Origin: Magnetospirillum sp.
Lineage (GTDB): Bacteria; Pseudomonadota; Alphaproteobacteria; CACIAM-22H2
Length of the DNA stretch: 64,000 nucleotides
Direction: 5' to 3'
NCBI GenBank assembly: GCA_027532905.1
Contig: JAPZUA010000002.1
Coordinates: forward strand, 744,001 to 808,000
Within the stretch, counting starts at the first letter, position 1, and every line of letters begins with the position of its first letter. This document shows, piece by piece, positions 48,713 to 56,990 of the stretch. A program made the translations under genes and the position numbers. Below the pieces are notes generated by a model, which did no database searches, was not told the DNA's origin, and was given only the letters and a program-made list of their open reading frames with translations.

Positions 48713-49363
48713 TCAAAGCGGCGGGTTGAACAGAATGGCGGGTGCAGCAAAGGAGCGTGCAAATCGAACCTGCTCGCCCTCGACCGTCGCCGCCCCGTTT
48801 GCCACCAAGCGCAGAACATGCGGATAGAGCGCATGTTCGGCCTTCAGCACGCGCGCGGCGAGGGCGTCTTCGTCGTCGCCCTGCAGAACGGGTACGGCCG
48901 CCTGGGCCACGATCGGGCCCACATCCATTTTGGCGCGCACGAAATGCACGGTGCAGCCCGCCACGCGCACCCCATCGGCCAACGCGCGTTTGTGCGTGTC
49001 GAGGCCCGGATAGGCCGGCAGCAGGGAGGGATGGATGTTGAGCATGCGGTTGCGCCATTTGTCGACGAAACCGGCCGTCAGCAATCGCATGAAACCGGCA
49101 AGACACACGAACTCGATTTCGTGATGGCGCAAGCGCGCATCGAGGGCTGCATCGAAGGCAGTACGGTCGGCAAAGCCGCGATGGTCGAGCGTTTCGTTGG
49201 CAATGCCATGTTCGGCCGCGACGGCCAAACCGCCGGCACCCGGCACATTGGCAAGCACCAGGGCGATTTCGGCCGGATAGTCGGGGGCGGAGGCGGCGGC
49301 AACCAGGGCTGCCATGTTGCTGCCGCGACCCGAGATCAGCGATGCGACGCGCAAACGCGCCAT
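48713..49363 (-). CDS. purN: Phosphoribosylglycinamide formyltransferase
   Basis: Folate-dependent third step of purine synthesis, 216 residues. The catalytic Asn and His lie in NIHPSLLPAYPGLDTH and the Asp in KMDVGPIVAQ. The N-terminal ASLISGRGSNM phosphate loop is intact. It starts 4 bases after the purM stop, the usual purM-purN pair. Confidence 0.97.
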   Translation of the reverse strand: MARLRVASLISGRGSNMAALVAAASAPDYPAEIALVLANVPGAGGLAVAAEHGIANETLDHRGFADRTAFDAALDARLRHHEIEFVCLAGFMRLLTAGFVDKWRNRMLNIHPSLLPAYPGLDTHKRALADGVRVAGCTVHFVRAKMDVGPIVAQAAVPVLQGDDEDALAARVLKAEHALYPHVLRLVANGAATVEGEQVRFARSFAAPAILFNPPL

Positions 49364-49367
49364 GACG

Positions 49368-50432
49368 TTAGATTTGCCAATTGTCGAGATGGTCGACGAC
49401 GCAGCCTGGCGCTTCGCCATCGGGCTTTGGCACCACGCGGCCGATCTCGATCGGCGTTTCGCCCGCAGCTTCAAGTGTCGCCTTGGCCGCCGCCAGTTTG
49501 GCGGCCGGCACCACGACGACCATGCCGATGCCGCAATTGAACACGCGCGTGAGTTCTTCGCGCGCGATCTGGCCGCTGCGCGCCAGCCATTTGAAGACCG
49601 GCGGCAAGGCCCAGCTGCGCGCATCGAGCCGCACCTGGAGATTTTCCGGGATCACGCGCGGCACGTTCTCGACGAGCCCGCCGCCGGTGATATGCGCCAT
49701 TGCGGCAACCTCGCCCGCTTTGGCAAGTGCGAGGCAGCTTTTGACGTAGATGCGCGTCGGCGTGAGCAACGCATTGGCGACGGATCGGTCTTGCGCAAAT
49801 GGGGCGGGGGCATCCCACGCAAGTTCGGCTGCGTGCACCACGCGGCGCACGAGCGAGAAGCCGTTCGAGTGCACGCCCGACGAGGGCAGCCCCAGCACCA
49901 CGTCGCCCGCGGCGACATGACTGCCGTCGATCGACGTGCCGCGCTCGAGGGCGCCGACCGCAAACCCCGCCAGATCGTAGTCGCCGCGCGAATACATCCC
50001 CGGCATCTCGGCCGTTTCGCCGCCCACGAGTGCGCAGCCGGCAATCCGGCAGCCTTCGGCGATGCTGGCCATGATCGTTTTGGCGGCCGCCACGTCGAGC
50101 TTGCCGGTCGCAAAATAGTCGAGGAAGAACAGCGGCTCGGCCCCCTGCACGACGAGGTCGTTCACGCACATGGCCACGAGATCGATGCCGACCGTATCGT
50201 GTCGGTTGGCTTCGATCGCGATTTTGAGCTTGGTGCCGACGCCGTCGGTCGTGGCGACCAGGATCGGGTCTTTAAAGCCGGCAGCTTTGATGTCGAAAAG
50301 GGCGCCGAACCCGCCGAGGCCTGCGTCCGAACCGGGCCGGCGCGTCGATTTGGCCATCGGCTTGATGGCTTCGACCAAAGCTTCGCCGGCATCGATATCG
50401 ACCCCGGCTTCGGCGTAACGGTTCGTGCTCAT
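49368..50432 (-). CDS. purM: Phosphoribosylformylglycinamidine cyclo-ligase
   Basis: AIR synthetase, fifth step of purine synthesis, 354 residues. The N-terminal ATP-binding glycine-rich region is [11 protein letters not shown], followed by [13 protein letters not shown] and [31 protein letters not shown] is conserved. The gene is divergent from DUF2066, a conserved arrangement in alphaproteobacteria. purN follows in the same transcript. Confidence 0.97.
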   Translation of the reverse strand: MSTNRYAEAGVDIDAGEALVEAIKPMAKSTRRPGSDAGLGGFGALFDIKAAGFKDPILVATTDGVGTKLKIAIEANRHDTVGIDLVAMCVNDLVVQGAEPLFFLDYFATGKLDVAAAKTIMASIAEGCRIAGCALVGGETAEMPGMYSRGDYDLAGFAVGALERGTSIDGSHVAAGDVVLGLPSSGVHSNGFSLVRRVVHAAELAWDAPAPFAQDRSVANALLTPTRIYVKSCLALAKAGEVAAMAHITGGGLVENVPRVIPENLQVRLDARSWALPPVFKWLARSGQIAREELTRVFNCGIGMVVVVPAAKLAAAKATLEAAGETPIEIGRVVPKPDGEAPGCVVDHLDNWQI

Positions 50433-50461
50433 TGGCGCCCCTTTGCCGGATTGGCTATAAC
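50432..50461 (+). promoter_or_regulatory. Probable promoter of the DUF2066 operon
   Basis: TTGGCG (50432-50437) and TATAAC (50456-50461) are 18 bases apart. The transcript would start about 50 bases before the DUF2066 gene. The -35 box touches the purM start codon on the other strand. Confidence 0.5.
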
Positions 50462-50516
50462 AACAGTCCCGTCGTCCGGCGACGGGCGGAAATTAAAGGA
50501 TTCGGAACGGTTTGCA

Positions 50517-51647
50517 ATGGCGCTGCGCGGATTTTATCTGGCTCTTTGGATGCTCGCTTTTGCGGCGCTGTTTCCCGCAGGCCCGGCCTTTGCGCAGAGC
50601 GCGGCGGCCAGTGTGGCCGAGGTCTATTGGCTGCGCGGCGTGGAAGTCGACCGCTCGGCCGCCACTGCGAGCCTCGCGCGCGAGCAGGCGATCCTCGACG
50701 GGCAGCGCCTAGCGTGGCGTCGGTTGTTGGCGCGGATCGCACCTGCCGACGGGCGCATGGCCCTCGGCAACCTTCCAGCCGCCGAGCTTGCGGGGCTGAT
50801 CGACAGCTTCGAGGTCGAAAACGAGCGTGGCTCGGGCACACGCTGGATCGGCGCGTTCGGCTTCCGCTTCCGCCCGGCGTCCGTGCGCGATCTTCTGCGT
50901 GCGCGCAGCATCGCCTACGCCGAAACGCCGGGCAGGCGCGTACTCGTGGTTCCCGTGCTCGTCCAGGACGGCCAAGCGCTGCTGTGGGAAGAAGACAATC
51001 TGTGGCGCACCGGCTGGGCCAGCGTGCCGCCGTCCGACGGTTTGCAGCCTTGGTCGGTGCCGGCGGGCGATCTCGACGATGTGGCGCTTATCGCTGCCGA
51101 CCAAGCAGCCGCCATCGACCGGCCGCGCTTGCGCGCCCTTGCCGAGCGCAGCCGCGCGCAAGGCGCCATCGTGGTGGCAGCCGAACTCGATCCCAACGCG
51201 CCGGGCGGGCCTGCCGTGAACATGCAGTTTGTGCGCACGGGTGCAGCCGCCCCGAACACGGATTGGAGTGCCACGTTCCGCTTGGGCCCGCGTGAAACGC
51301 CGGAGGCGGCGTGGCCGCGTCTGGCGGCGGCGGCGGCGTCGCTGATCGAGGAGCGCTGGAAGGCTGAAGTTTCGACGCAAGGCGGGGAAACGGCGCTGTT
51401 GCGCGCGGCAATTCCGGTCGCCAATCTCGACGAATGGGTGCTGGTGCGCCGCCGCTTGGCCGAAATCGCCGCCGTGCGCCAAGTCGATTTGCTCGTACTC
51501 GGGCGCGGTGGGGCCATCGTCGATATCCGGCACGAAGGGGCGATCGAAACGCTGCGCACGGCGCTTGCGTTGCGCGACATGAGCCTGGGCGAACAGGACG
51601 GCGCCTGGACCTTGTCGTTGGCTGGGACTGGCACGCGCGCGCCGTGA
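50517..51647 (+). CDS. DUF2066 exported protein
   Basis: A 376-residue secreted protein of the DUF2066 family, function unknown. The signal peptide is clear (LALWMLAFAALFPAGPAFAQ). The mature N domain contains VYWLRGVEVDRSA and AILDGQRLAWRRLLARI, and the rest is an alpha/beta domain with a repeated character. It heads the set DUF2066-CDP-alcohol phosphatidyltransferase-PerM-hdaA. Its stop overlaps the next start as GTGA, implying coupled expression with a membrane-lipid gene. Confidence 0.82.
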   Translation: MALRGFYLALWMLAFAALFPAGPAFAQSAAASVAEVYWLRGVEVDRSAATASLAREQAILDGQRLAWRRLLARIAPADGRMALGNLPAAELAGLIDSFEVENERGSGTRWIGAFGFRFRPASVRDLLRARSIAYAETPGRRVLVVPVLVQDGQALLWEEDNLWRTGWASVPPSDGLQPWSVPAGDLDDVALIAADQAAAIDRPRLRALAERSRAQGAIVVAAELDPNAPGGPAVNMQFVRTGAAAPNTDWSATFRLGPRETPEAAWPRLAAAAASLIEERWKAEVSTQGGETALLRAAIPVANLDEWVLVRRRLAEIAAVRQVDLLVLGRGGAIVDIRHEGAIETLRTALALRDMSLGEQDGAWTLSLAGTGTRAP

Positions 51648-52195
51648 GAAACCTGCCAAATATTCTGTCGTTTGCACGGCTTGTCGCGGTCCCGGTCGCA
51701 GTTTGGCTCATGCTGTCAGGCGAGTTCGATTGGGCCTTCTGGCTGTTCGTGACCGCAGGTGCAACTGACGCGCTCGACGGGTTCCTTGCCAAACGATTCG
51801 GCTGGGAATCCGAGCTGGGCTCCTATCTCGATCCGTTGGCCGACAAGGCATTGCTCGTGTCGGTATTTCTCGTATTGGGGCTCACGGGCCATCTGCCGCT
51901 GTGGCTAACCATCATGGTCATTTTTCGCGATCTTGTGATCGTCGCAGGCGCCATTGTCGTGATCGCGATGACGGGCGAGTTCAAGGCCGATCCGATGTGG
52001 ATCAGCAAACTCAACACCACACTGCAGATCCTGCTTGCGGCCGGCGTGCTCGCCGAATTGGGCGTCGGTCTCGTCTGGGATATGCTGCGGCCGTATGCGA
52101 TCGCGGCGACGGCAGCCACGACCTGCGGCTCTGGGCTCGCCTATACGGTGCGGTGGACGCGGCGTTTGGCGCATAGGGAAGAAAACGCGCGATGA
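51644..52195 (+). CDS. CDP-alcohol phosphatidyltransferase family protein (PgsA-like)
   Basis: Membrane enzyme of 183 residues that joins a CDP-diacylglycerol phosphatidyl group to an alcohol; PgsA (glycerol phosphate) is the closest likely type. The family motif is present as D-x2-DG-x2-AK...G-x3-D-x3-D in TDALDGFLAKRFGWESELGS and YLDPLADK, with Lys where Arg is usual. About five membrane helices are visible. The start is GTG in the DUF2066 stop (GTGA), and the stop overlaps the next gene (ATGA). The substrate alcohol is inferred. Confidence 0.85.
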   Translation: MRNLPNILSFARLVAVPVAVWLMLSGEFDWAFWLFVTAGATDALDGFLAKRFGWESELGSYLDPLADKALLVSVFLVLGLTGHLPLWLTIMVIFRDLVIVAGAIVVIAMTGEFKADPMWISKLNTTLQILLAAGVLAELGVGLVWDMLRPYAIAATAATTCGSGLAYTVRWTRRLAHREENAR

Positions 52196-53268
52196 ACGAG
52201 CCAAAGCAGACGCCGGGCTGGGGCCGGGCTTTGATCTGGACGGGACTGGGTTTAAGCCTTTTCTTGATCCTCTACACGCTAAGCGGCGTGCTGTTGCCGT
52301 TCGTGGTCGCGTTCATCGTGGCTTATCTGATCGATCCGGTCGTCGACCGGCTCGAGCGCTGGCGCATTCCGCGCGCGGGCGGTGCGGCGATCGTCACGAT
52401 CTCGTTCTTCGCACTGCTCACGCTTGCGGTCGTACTGCTCGCACCTGTGCTTAACGCGCAGCTCGCAGGGCTTGCCGAGCGGCTCGCGGTCATTGCGCGC
52501 CAGGGCTTCGAGCTCGCCAAACCCTATCTCGAGGATTTTTTCGACAAGGCGAGTGCGGTCGAAATGCAGCAATTGAGCGGGGCGGGCGACGCGGTGCGCA
52601 CCGCGACTGCCTGGCTGCTGCGCGCGGCAGGCAGCGTTATCAGCGGCGGGCTTGCCGTCGTCAACGTGCTGTCGCTTGTGTTCATCACGCCGGTCGTTGT
52701 GTTCTATCTCGTGCGCGACTGGCGCAAAGTGCAGGAAAAGATCGACAGCTGGCTGCCTCGTCAATACGCGCAGACGATCCGCGGACTTCTGCAGGAGATC
52801 GATGCGCGGATGGCGGGTTTCCTGCGCGGCCAGGCGCTGGTCTGCCTTTTTCTGGCGGTGTTTTACGCGGTCGGCCTCACGCTGACGGGTCTTAACTACG
52901 GCCTGCTCGTCGGGCTCATGACCGGCATGCTGAGTTTCATTCCCTATGTCGGCATGTTCGTCGGCATGGCGACTGGGCTTGCGATCGCGTTTTTCCAGTT
53001 TCCGTCCTGGATCGATTTCGGCCTCGTCGTCGCGGTGTTTCTGCTCGGCCAGTTCCTCGAGGGCAATTTTGTGTCGCCTAAACTCGTCGGCGACCGCGTG
53101 GGCTTGCATCCGTTGTGGATGCTGTTCGCGATCTTCGCGGGCGGCGGCCTGTTCGGCTTCACGGGTGTGCTGTTGGCGATCCCGATCGCCGCCGCCGTCG
53201 GCGTTCTGGCGCGCTTTGCGCTGCAGCGCTATCTGGCAAGTTCGCTCTATCGCGGTCCCGGCGCGTGA
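52192..53268 (+). CDS. AI-2E/PerM family transporter
   Basis: A 358-residue membrane protein with about eight helices, including LPFVVAFIVAYLIDPVVDRL, FITPVVVFYLVRDWRKVQEK and the family region GMLSFIPYVGMFVGM. The EGNFVSPKLVGDRVGLHPLW motif is highly conserved. Relatives export AI-2 or act as Na+/H+ antiporters; the substrate here is unknown. It overlaps its neighbours on both sides (ATGA, then GTGA). Confidence 0.85.
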   Translation: MNEPKQTPGWGRALIWTGLGLSLFLILYTLSGVLLPFVVAFIVAYLIDPVVDRLERWRIPRAGGAAIVTISFFALLTLAVVLLAPVLNAQLAGLAERLAVIARQGFELAKPYLEDFFDKASAVEMQQLSGAGDAVRTATAWLLRAAGSVISGGLAVVNVLSLVFITPVVVFYLVRDWRKVQEKIDSWLPRQYAQTIRGLLQEIDARMAGFLRGQALVCLFLAVFYAVGLTLTGLNYGLLVGLMTGMLSFIPYVGMFVGMATGLAIAFFQFPSWIDFGLVVAVFLLGQFLEGNFVSPKLVGDRVGLHPLWMLFAIFAGGGLFGFTGVLLAIPIAAAVGVLARFALQRYLASSLYRGPGA

Positions 53269-53270
53269 AC

Positions 53271-53948
53271 ATGCCCGCCCAACTGCCGTTGGTGCTGCCG
53301 CATCGCCCGGCTTTGGGCGGCAGCGATTTTCTCGTAGCGGACGCCAACCGTGCGGCCGTCGCGTGGCTCGATGCGTGGCCGGACTGGCCGTCGCCGGGCC
53401 TCGTCGTGTGGGGCGAAACGGGTTGCGGCAAAACCCATCTGGCGGCGACGTGGCAGCTGCGCGCGTCGGCCGTGCAGATCGCAGCGCGCGACCTTGCCGT
53501 CGCATCCGTGCCCACATTGCTGGGGAATGCCAAGGCGATCGTGCTCGAAGACGTCGACCGCATCCCGCCCGAGCCCGTCGCGTGGCTGCATCTTTACAAT
53601 TCGCTCGCCGAACGCGGCGGCCACATGCTGCTGACCGCGCGTGCGGCACCTGCGCGCTGGCAGATCACGTTGCCCGATTTGGCCTCGCGCCTTCGCGCCC
53701 TTGCGGCGGTCGAAATCGCAGCGCCCGACGAAAGCCTCGTGGAGGCGGTGCTCGTCAAACAATTCGCCGACCGCCAAATGCGCGTACCGGCCGAAACTGT
53801 GCGCTACATCGTAACGCGGCTCGACCGCTCGCTTGGCGCTGTCGCGCGCATCGCGGCAGACCTCGATGCCGCGAGCCTTGCGGGCAAGCGGCCCGCCAGC
53901 ATTCCGCTCGCGCGCGAAGTTTTGCGCGACGCGGGCTTCGCGGCATAG
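53271..53948 (+). CDS. hdaA: DnaA-related regulatory protein HdaA
   Basis: AAA+ protein of 225 residues related to the ATPase domain of DnaA. In Caulobacter, HdaA with the clamp inactivates DnaA-ATP after initiation. Walker A is GETGCGKTHLA at about 48-58 and Walker B-like AIVLEDVDRIP follows; there is no DNA-binding domain IV. The start QLPLVLPHRP contains a QLPL clamp-binding-like motif. ATG 53271 is used; GTG 53265 in the upstream stop (GTGA) is equally possible. Confidence 0.9.
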   Translation: MPAQLPLVLPHRPALGGSDFLVADANRAAVAWLDAWPDWPSPGLVVWGETGCGKTHLAATWQLRASAVQIAARDLAVASVPTLLGNAKAIVLEDVDRIPPEPVAWLHLYNSLAERGGHMLLTARAAPARWQITLPDLASRLRALAAVEIAAPDESLVEAVLVKQFADRQMRVPAETVRYIVTRLDRSLGAVARIAADLDAASLAGKRPASIPLAREVLRDAGFAA

Positions 53949-53986
53949 ACTGACGACCAACACAGCAAAGACGAAGGAGACGGAAG

Positions 53987-54766
53987 ATGGATCTGGGCAT
54001 CAAAGGGCGCAAGGCGATCGTGTGTGCGGCATCGAAGGGCCTCGGCAAGGGTTGTGCACGTGCGCTTGCGGCCGAAGGCGTGTCGCTGGTCGTCAATGCG
54101 CGCGGTGCCGAAGCGCTCGAGGCGACGGCTGCCGAGATCCGCGCCGATTTCGGCGTCCACGTAGTCGCCGTTGCGGCCGACGTGACCACGCACGAGGGCC
54201 GCGCCGCCTTGTTGGCGGCCTGCCCGGATCCGGACATTCTCGTGAACAATGCCGGCGGCCCGCCGCCCGGCGACTTTCGTGCCTGGGACGAAAAGGCGTG
54301 GCATGCGGCCGTCGAGGCCAACATGGTGACGCCGATCATGCTGATCCGTGCGACGATCGACAGCATGATCGCGCGAAAATTCGGGCGCATCGTCAACATC
54401 ACATCGGCGGCCGTCAAAAATCCGATCGCCAATCTGGGCCTGTCGAACGGTGCACGCGCTGGCCTCACCGGCTTCGTTGCCGGCCTGTCGCGCCAAGTCG
54501 CCAAGCACAACGTGACGATAAACGGCCTCTTGCCGGGCCCGTTTGAAACCGACCGTCTGCGCTCGGTCTTCGCGGCCGGCTCCAAGACGAGCGGTCGGCC
54601 GGTCGATGCGCTGCGTGAAGAGCGACGCCTTGCAAATCCGGCCGAGCGCTTCGGCACGATCGAAGAGTTCGGGGCGGCTTGTGCGTTTTTGTGCAGTGCG
54701 CATGCAGGCTTTGTCGTCGGCCAAAACATCGTGCTCGACGGCGGTGCCTTTCCGGGCACGCTTTAG
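53987..54766 (+). CDS. SDR-family protein with altered active site
   Basis: A 259-residue short-chain dehydrogenase fold with cofactor motif CAASKGLGKGCA and NNAGGPPPGD. Ser140 (NITSAAVK) is kept, but the usual Tyr and Lys at +13 and +17 are replaced by S153 and R157 in GLSNGARAGLTG. The same change occurs in a recognisable SDR subgroup, so this is probably a genuine lineage. Classical Tyr-Lys catalysis cannot be assumed. The substrate is unknown. It lies 38 bases after hdaA with a good purine-rich ribosome site (AAGGAGACGGAAG). Confidence 0.85.
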   Translation: MDLGIKGRKAIVCAASKGLGKGCARALAAEGVSLVVNARGAEALEATAAEIRADFGVHVVAVAADVTTHEGRAALLAACPDPDILVNNAGGPPPGDFRAWDEKAWHAAVEANMVTPIMLIRATIDSMIARKFGRIVNITSAAVKNPIANLGLSNGARAGLTGFVAGLSRQVAKHNVTINGLLPGPFETDRLRSVFAAGSKTSGRPVDALREERRLANPAERFGTIEEFGAACAFLCSAHAGFVVGQNIVLDGGAFPGTL

Positions 54767-54783
54767 GCATTTGTCTGGGGCCT

Positions 54784-54811
54784 TTGTGCCATTTTTCTGT
54801 AATCAGATAAT
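54784..54811 (+). promoter_or_regulatory. Promoter of the CYTH-CHAD gene
   Basis: TTGTGC (54784-54789) and GATAAT (54806-54811) are 16 bases apart in the AT-richer spacer after the SDR gene, giving a leader of about 140 bases. AAACC and GGTTT flank five bases further down the leader, a weak hairpin. Confidence 0.5.
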
Positions 54812-54961
54812 TGGCAGTAATGCGCTGTGATCAATGAGGATTCCGACGCGAAGGGGTGGCGCGTCATAAAACCGTAATGGTTTGCGGCTTGCAGCATTGG
54901 GAGGCTGCTGCGTAACGTTTGCGCCTTCGGCAAACCTCTTCTGCAAGCGGGCGTTTCGGCA

Positions 54962-56539
54962 ATGGCGACGGCGGCAAAAACGGCGGAGATCGAGCTCAAG
55001 CTCGCTGTTCCCGCCGCATCCTTCGCGCGGTTGCTCAAAGCACCCGAGATGCAGGCGATTGCTGCTGGACCTGTGCGGCGCAAGCGCTTCTCGACGACCT
55101 ATTTCGACACGCCCGATTTGCGCCTGCTCGAGGCCGGGATAGCGCTGCGCGTGCGCCGCGACGGCAAACGGCGCATTCAGACGCTGAAGACTGCGCACCA
55201 CCCAACACTGGGCGCGCTCGCGCGCGGCGAGTGGGAGCGCATGATCGTCGGCGAAACGCCGGTCATCGACGATGCGTGGCTCGCCGAGATCGACGACAAA
55301 GACGCACGCAAGCTGCTTTCCAAGGAAAAGCTGCGCCGCCAACTTGCAGCGCTTTTCACGACCGTGTTCTCGCGCCGTCTTGTGCATGTGCGCCAGGGTG
55401 CAAGCCTCATCGAACTCGCCCTCGACAGCGGCACCATCGAAGCACCGCAGGGCACACATGCGATTGCGGAGATCGAGCTCGAACTGGTCTCGGGCACGGC
55501 GCTCGATCTCTATGCGCTCGCACGCACGATCATGACGCTCGTCCCGGCCCAGTTCGAAGCGCGAAGCAAGGCCGAGCGCGGCTACAAACTTGCGCGCACG
55601 TTGCCGGGCGCGACGCCGACGTTGGAGGCTGCGCGCGCCGAGAGCCTGGAACTCGACGCGCAAGCAAGCGTGGGCGAAGCGTTCCGTGCGATCGGTCGCC
55701 AGTGTTTCCGCCATGTGCGCGCCAACGAAAGCCTCGTGCGGGCTGCCCCGGTAGCGGCCGGCGTGCATCAGCTGCGTGTGGCCTTGCGCCGCCTGCGTTC
55801 GGCGCTGTCGTCGTTCGCCGACGTTCTGCCCGAAGAGGAGCGGCGTGCTGCTTCCGACAATCTGCGCTGGATTGCCGCTGCCTGCGGGGCAGCGCGCGAT
55901 TGGGATGTGTTCGGCGGCGATTTGCTGCGACCGCTCGCAAACCACCTCGCCGACGAGCCCGGCCTCACGCGCGTGACGCAAGCGGCCGAAACGGCGCGCG
56001 GGCGCGCCTATGATGCGATGGCGCAGACTCTGACCTCCGAAAAGTTGGCGGTCGCGCTTGTCGATGTCGAGGCGTGGTGGGAGGGCGGCAGTTGGGAAGC
56101 GAGCATGGGGGCGTGGCGCAATCTGCCAGCCCGCGATTTTGCCGCCGCGACCTTGAAAAAACTGCATCGCAAGGCGGTGCGCATCGGCGAGGCGATCGGC
56201 GATCTTGAAGAAGTCGAGCTGCACGAGCTGCGCATCCGGTGCAAGAAGCTGCGCTACACGGCCGAGTTTTTCCGCACGCTGTTCCCGCGCAAGCTCACCA
56301 AGCCTTATCTTTCGGCCCTCGCCGAGGTGCAGGCGCATCTGGGCTCGCTGAACGATGCGGCCGTCGCCAAAGCGCTGCTGGCGGAACTCGCGCGTACCGA
56401 GGGCAATCTGCCGCCCGCTTTGCTGGCGCGCGCCGACGGCATCGTCACAGGCTGGATCGCCGCCCGCGTACGCGGCGATCTCGAACACTTGCCTGAGATT
56501 TGGCAATCTTTTGCAGACGCCCGCCCTTTCTGGAAGTAG
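54962..56539 (+). CDS. CYTH and CHAD domain protein
   Basis: A 525-residue cytoplasmic protein. The N-terminal CYTH domain (about 8-205) has the triphosphate-tunnel signature EIELKL and basic strands such as RKRFSTTYFDTPDLRL. The C-terminal CHAD domain (about 230-500) is a His/Arg-rich helical bundle with VHQLRVALRRLRSALSSF and HELRIRCKKLRYTAEFF. CYTH enzymes act on triphosphates or short-chain polyphosphate, and CHAD domains bind polyphosphate. The fused form is probably an inorganic triphosphatase or polyphosphate-linked protein, by family inference. Confidence 0.88.
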   Translation: MATAAKTAEIELKLAVPAASFARLLKAPEMQAIAAGPVRRKRFSTTYFDTPDLRLLEAGIALRVRRDGKRRIQTLKTAHHPTLGALARGEWERMIVGETPVIDDAWLAEIDDKDARKLLSKEKLRRQLAALFTTVFSRRLVHVRQGASLIELALDSGTIEAPQGTHAIAEIELELVSGTALDLYALARTIMTLVPAQFEARSKAERGYKLARTLPGATPTLEAARAESLELDAQASVGEAFRAIGRQCFRHVRANESLVRAAPVAAGVHQLRVALRRLRSALSSFADVLPEEERRAASDNLRWIAAACGAARDWDVFGGDLLRPLANHLADEPGLTRVTQAAETARGRAYDAMAQTLTSEKLAVALVDVEAWWEGGSWEASMGAWRNLPARDFAAATLKKLHRKAVRIGEAIGDLEEVELHELRIRCKKLRYTAEFFRTLFPRKLTKPYLSALAEVQAHLGSLNDAAVAKALLAELARTEGNLPPALLARADGIVTGWIAARVRGDLEHLPEIWQSFADARPFWK

Positions 56540-56579
56540 CGTAACCTTCGCAAGCCCCGCGCGAATCGTAGATTGCCGA

Positions 56580-56607
56580 TTTGTTCGGCGTGCGGTTTTG
56601 CTATACT
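56580..56607 (+). promoter_or_regulatory. Extended -10 promoter of the cupredoxin gene
   Basis: TGCTATACT (56599-56607) is an extended -10 element with a near-perfect TATACT; TTTGTT (56580-56585) 16 bases upstream is a weak -35. It lies 26 bases before the cupredoxin ATG. Confidence 0.5.
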
Positions 56608-56633
56608 CGACCGTCTAGAAGGGGAGCAAAACG

Positions 56634-56969
56634 ATGCGTGGATTCCTGGTCGTTGCGACAGGTGCTTTTGCGAGCTTTGCGCTCGCGCAAACGCTTCTTG
56701 CGCAGAGCCCCGCCAACGAAGCAACGGTGGTGCAACGCGAGATCGATTTCGACGCCAAAGAAGTCCGCATCCGCGCCGGCGGACAGGTCGTGTTCGTCAA
56801 CGGCGATCCGTTCGGCCACAATGTCTATTCGGAGACCTCGGGCGGCGAGTTCGACGTCGGCCGCCAGGGTCCCAACACACGAATTTCGGTTCCGTTTCGG
56901 CGCGCCGGTACGTTTGCCGTCAAATGCCGGATTCATCCACGCATGGCGATGCAGATCGTCGTCGAATAG
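56634..56969 (+). CDS. Periplasmic cupredoxin-like protein
   Basis: A 111-residue exported plastocyanin/amicyanin-like protein. It has a signal peptide (FLVVATGAFASFALAQTLLA) and a type 1 copper site: H62 in FGHNVYS, then C98, H101 and M104 in VKCRIHPRM. AGGGGAG precedes the ATG. It could carry electrons or sense or buffer copper. The histidine kinase gene starts 21 bases later on the same strand, so the two may be co-transcribed. A functional link to that kinase is only inference. Confidence 0.88.
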   Translation: MRGFLVVATGAFASFALAQTLLAQSPANEATVVQREIDFDAKEVRIRAGGQVVFVNGDPFGHNVYSETSGGEFDVGRQGPNTRISVPFRRAGTFAVKCRIHPRMAMQIVVE

Positions 56970-56990
56970 CGGCAGAAACGGCGAACGCCC

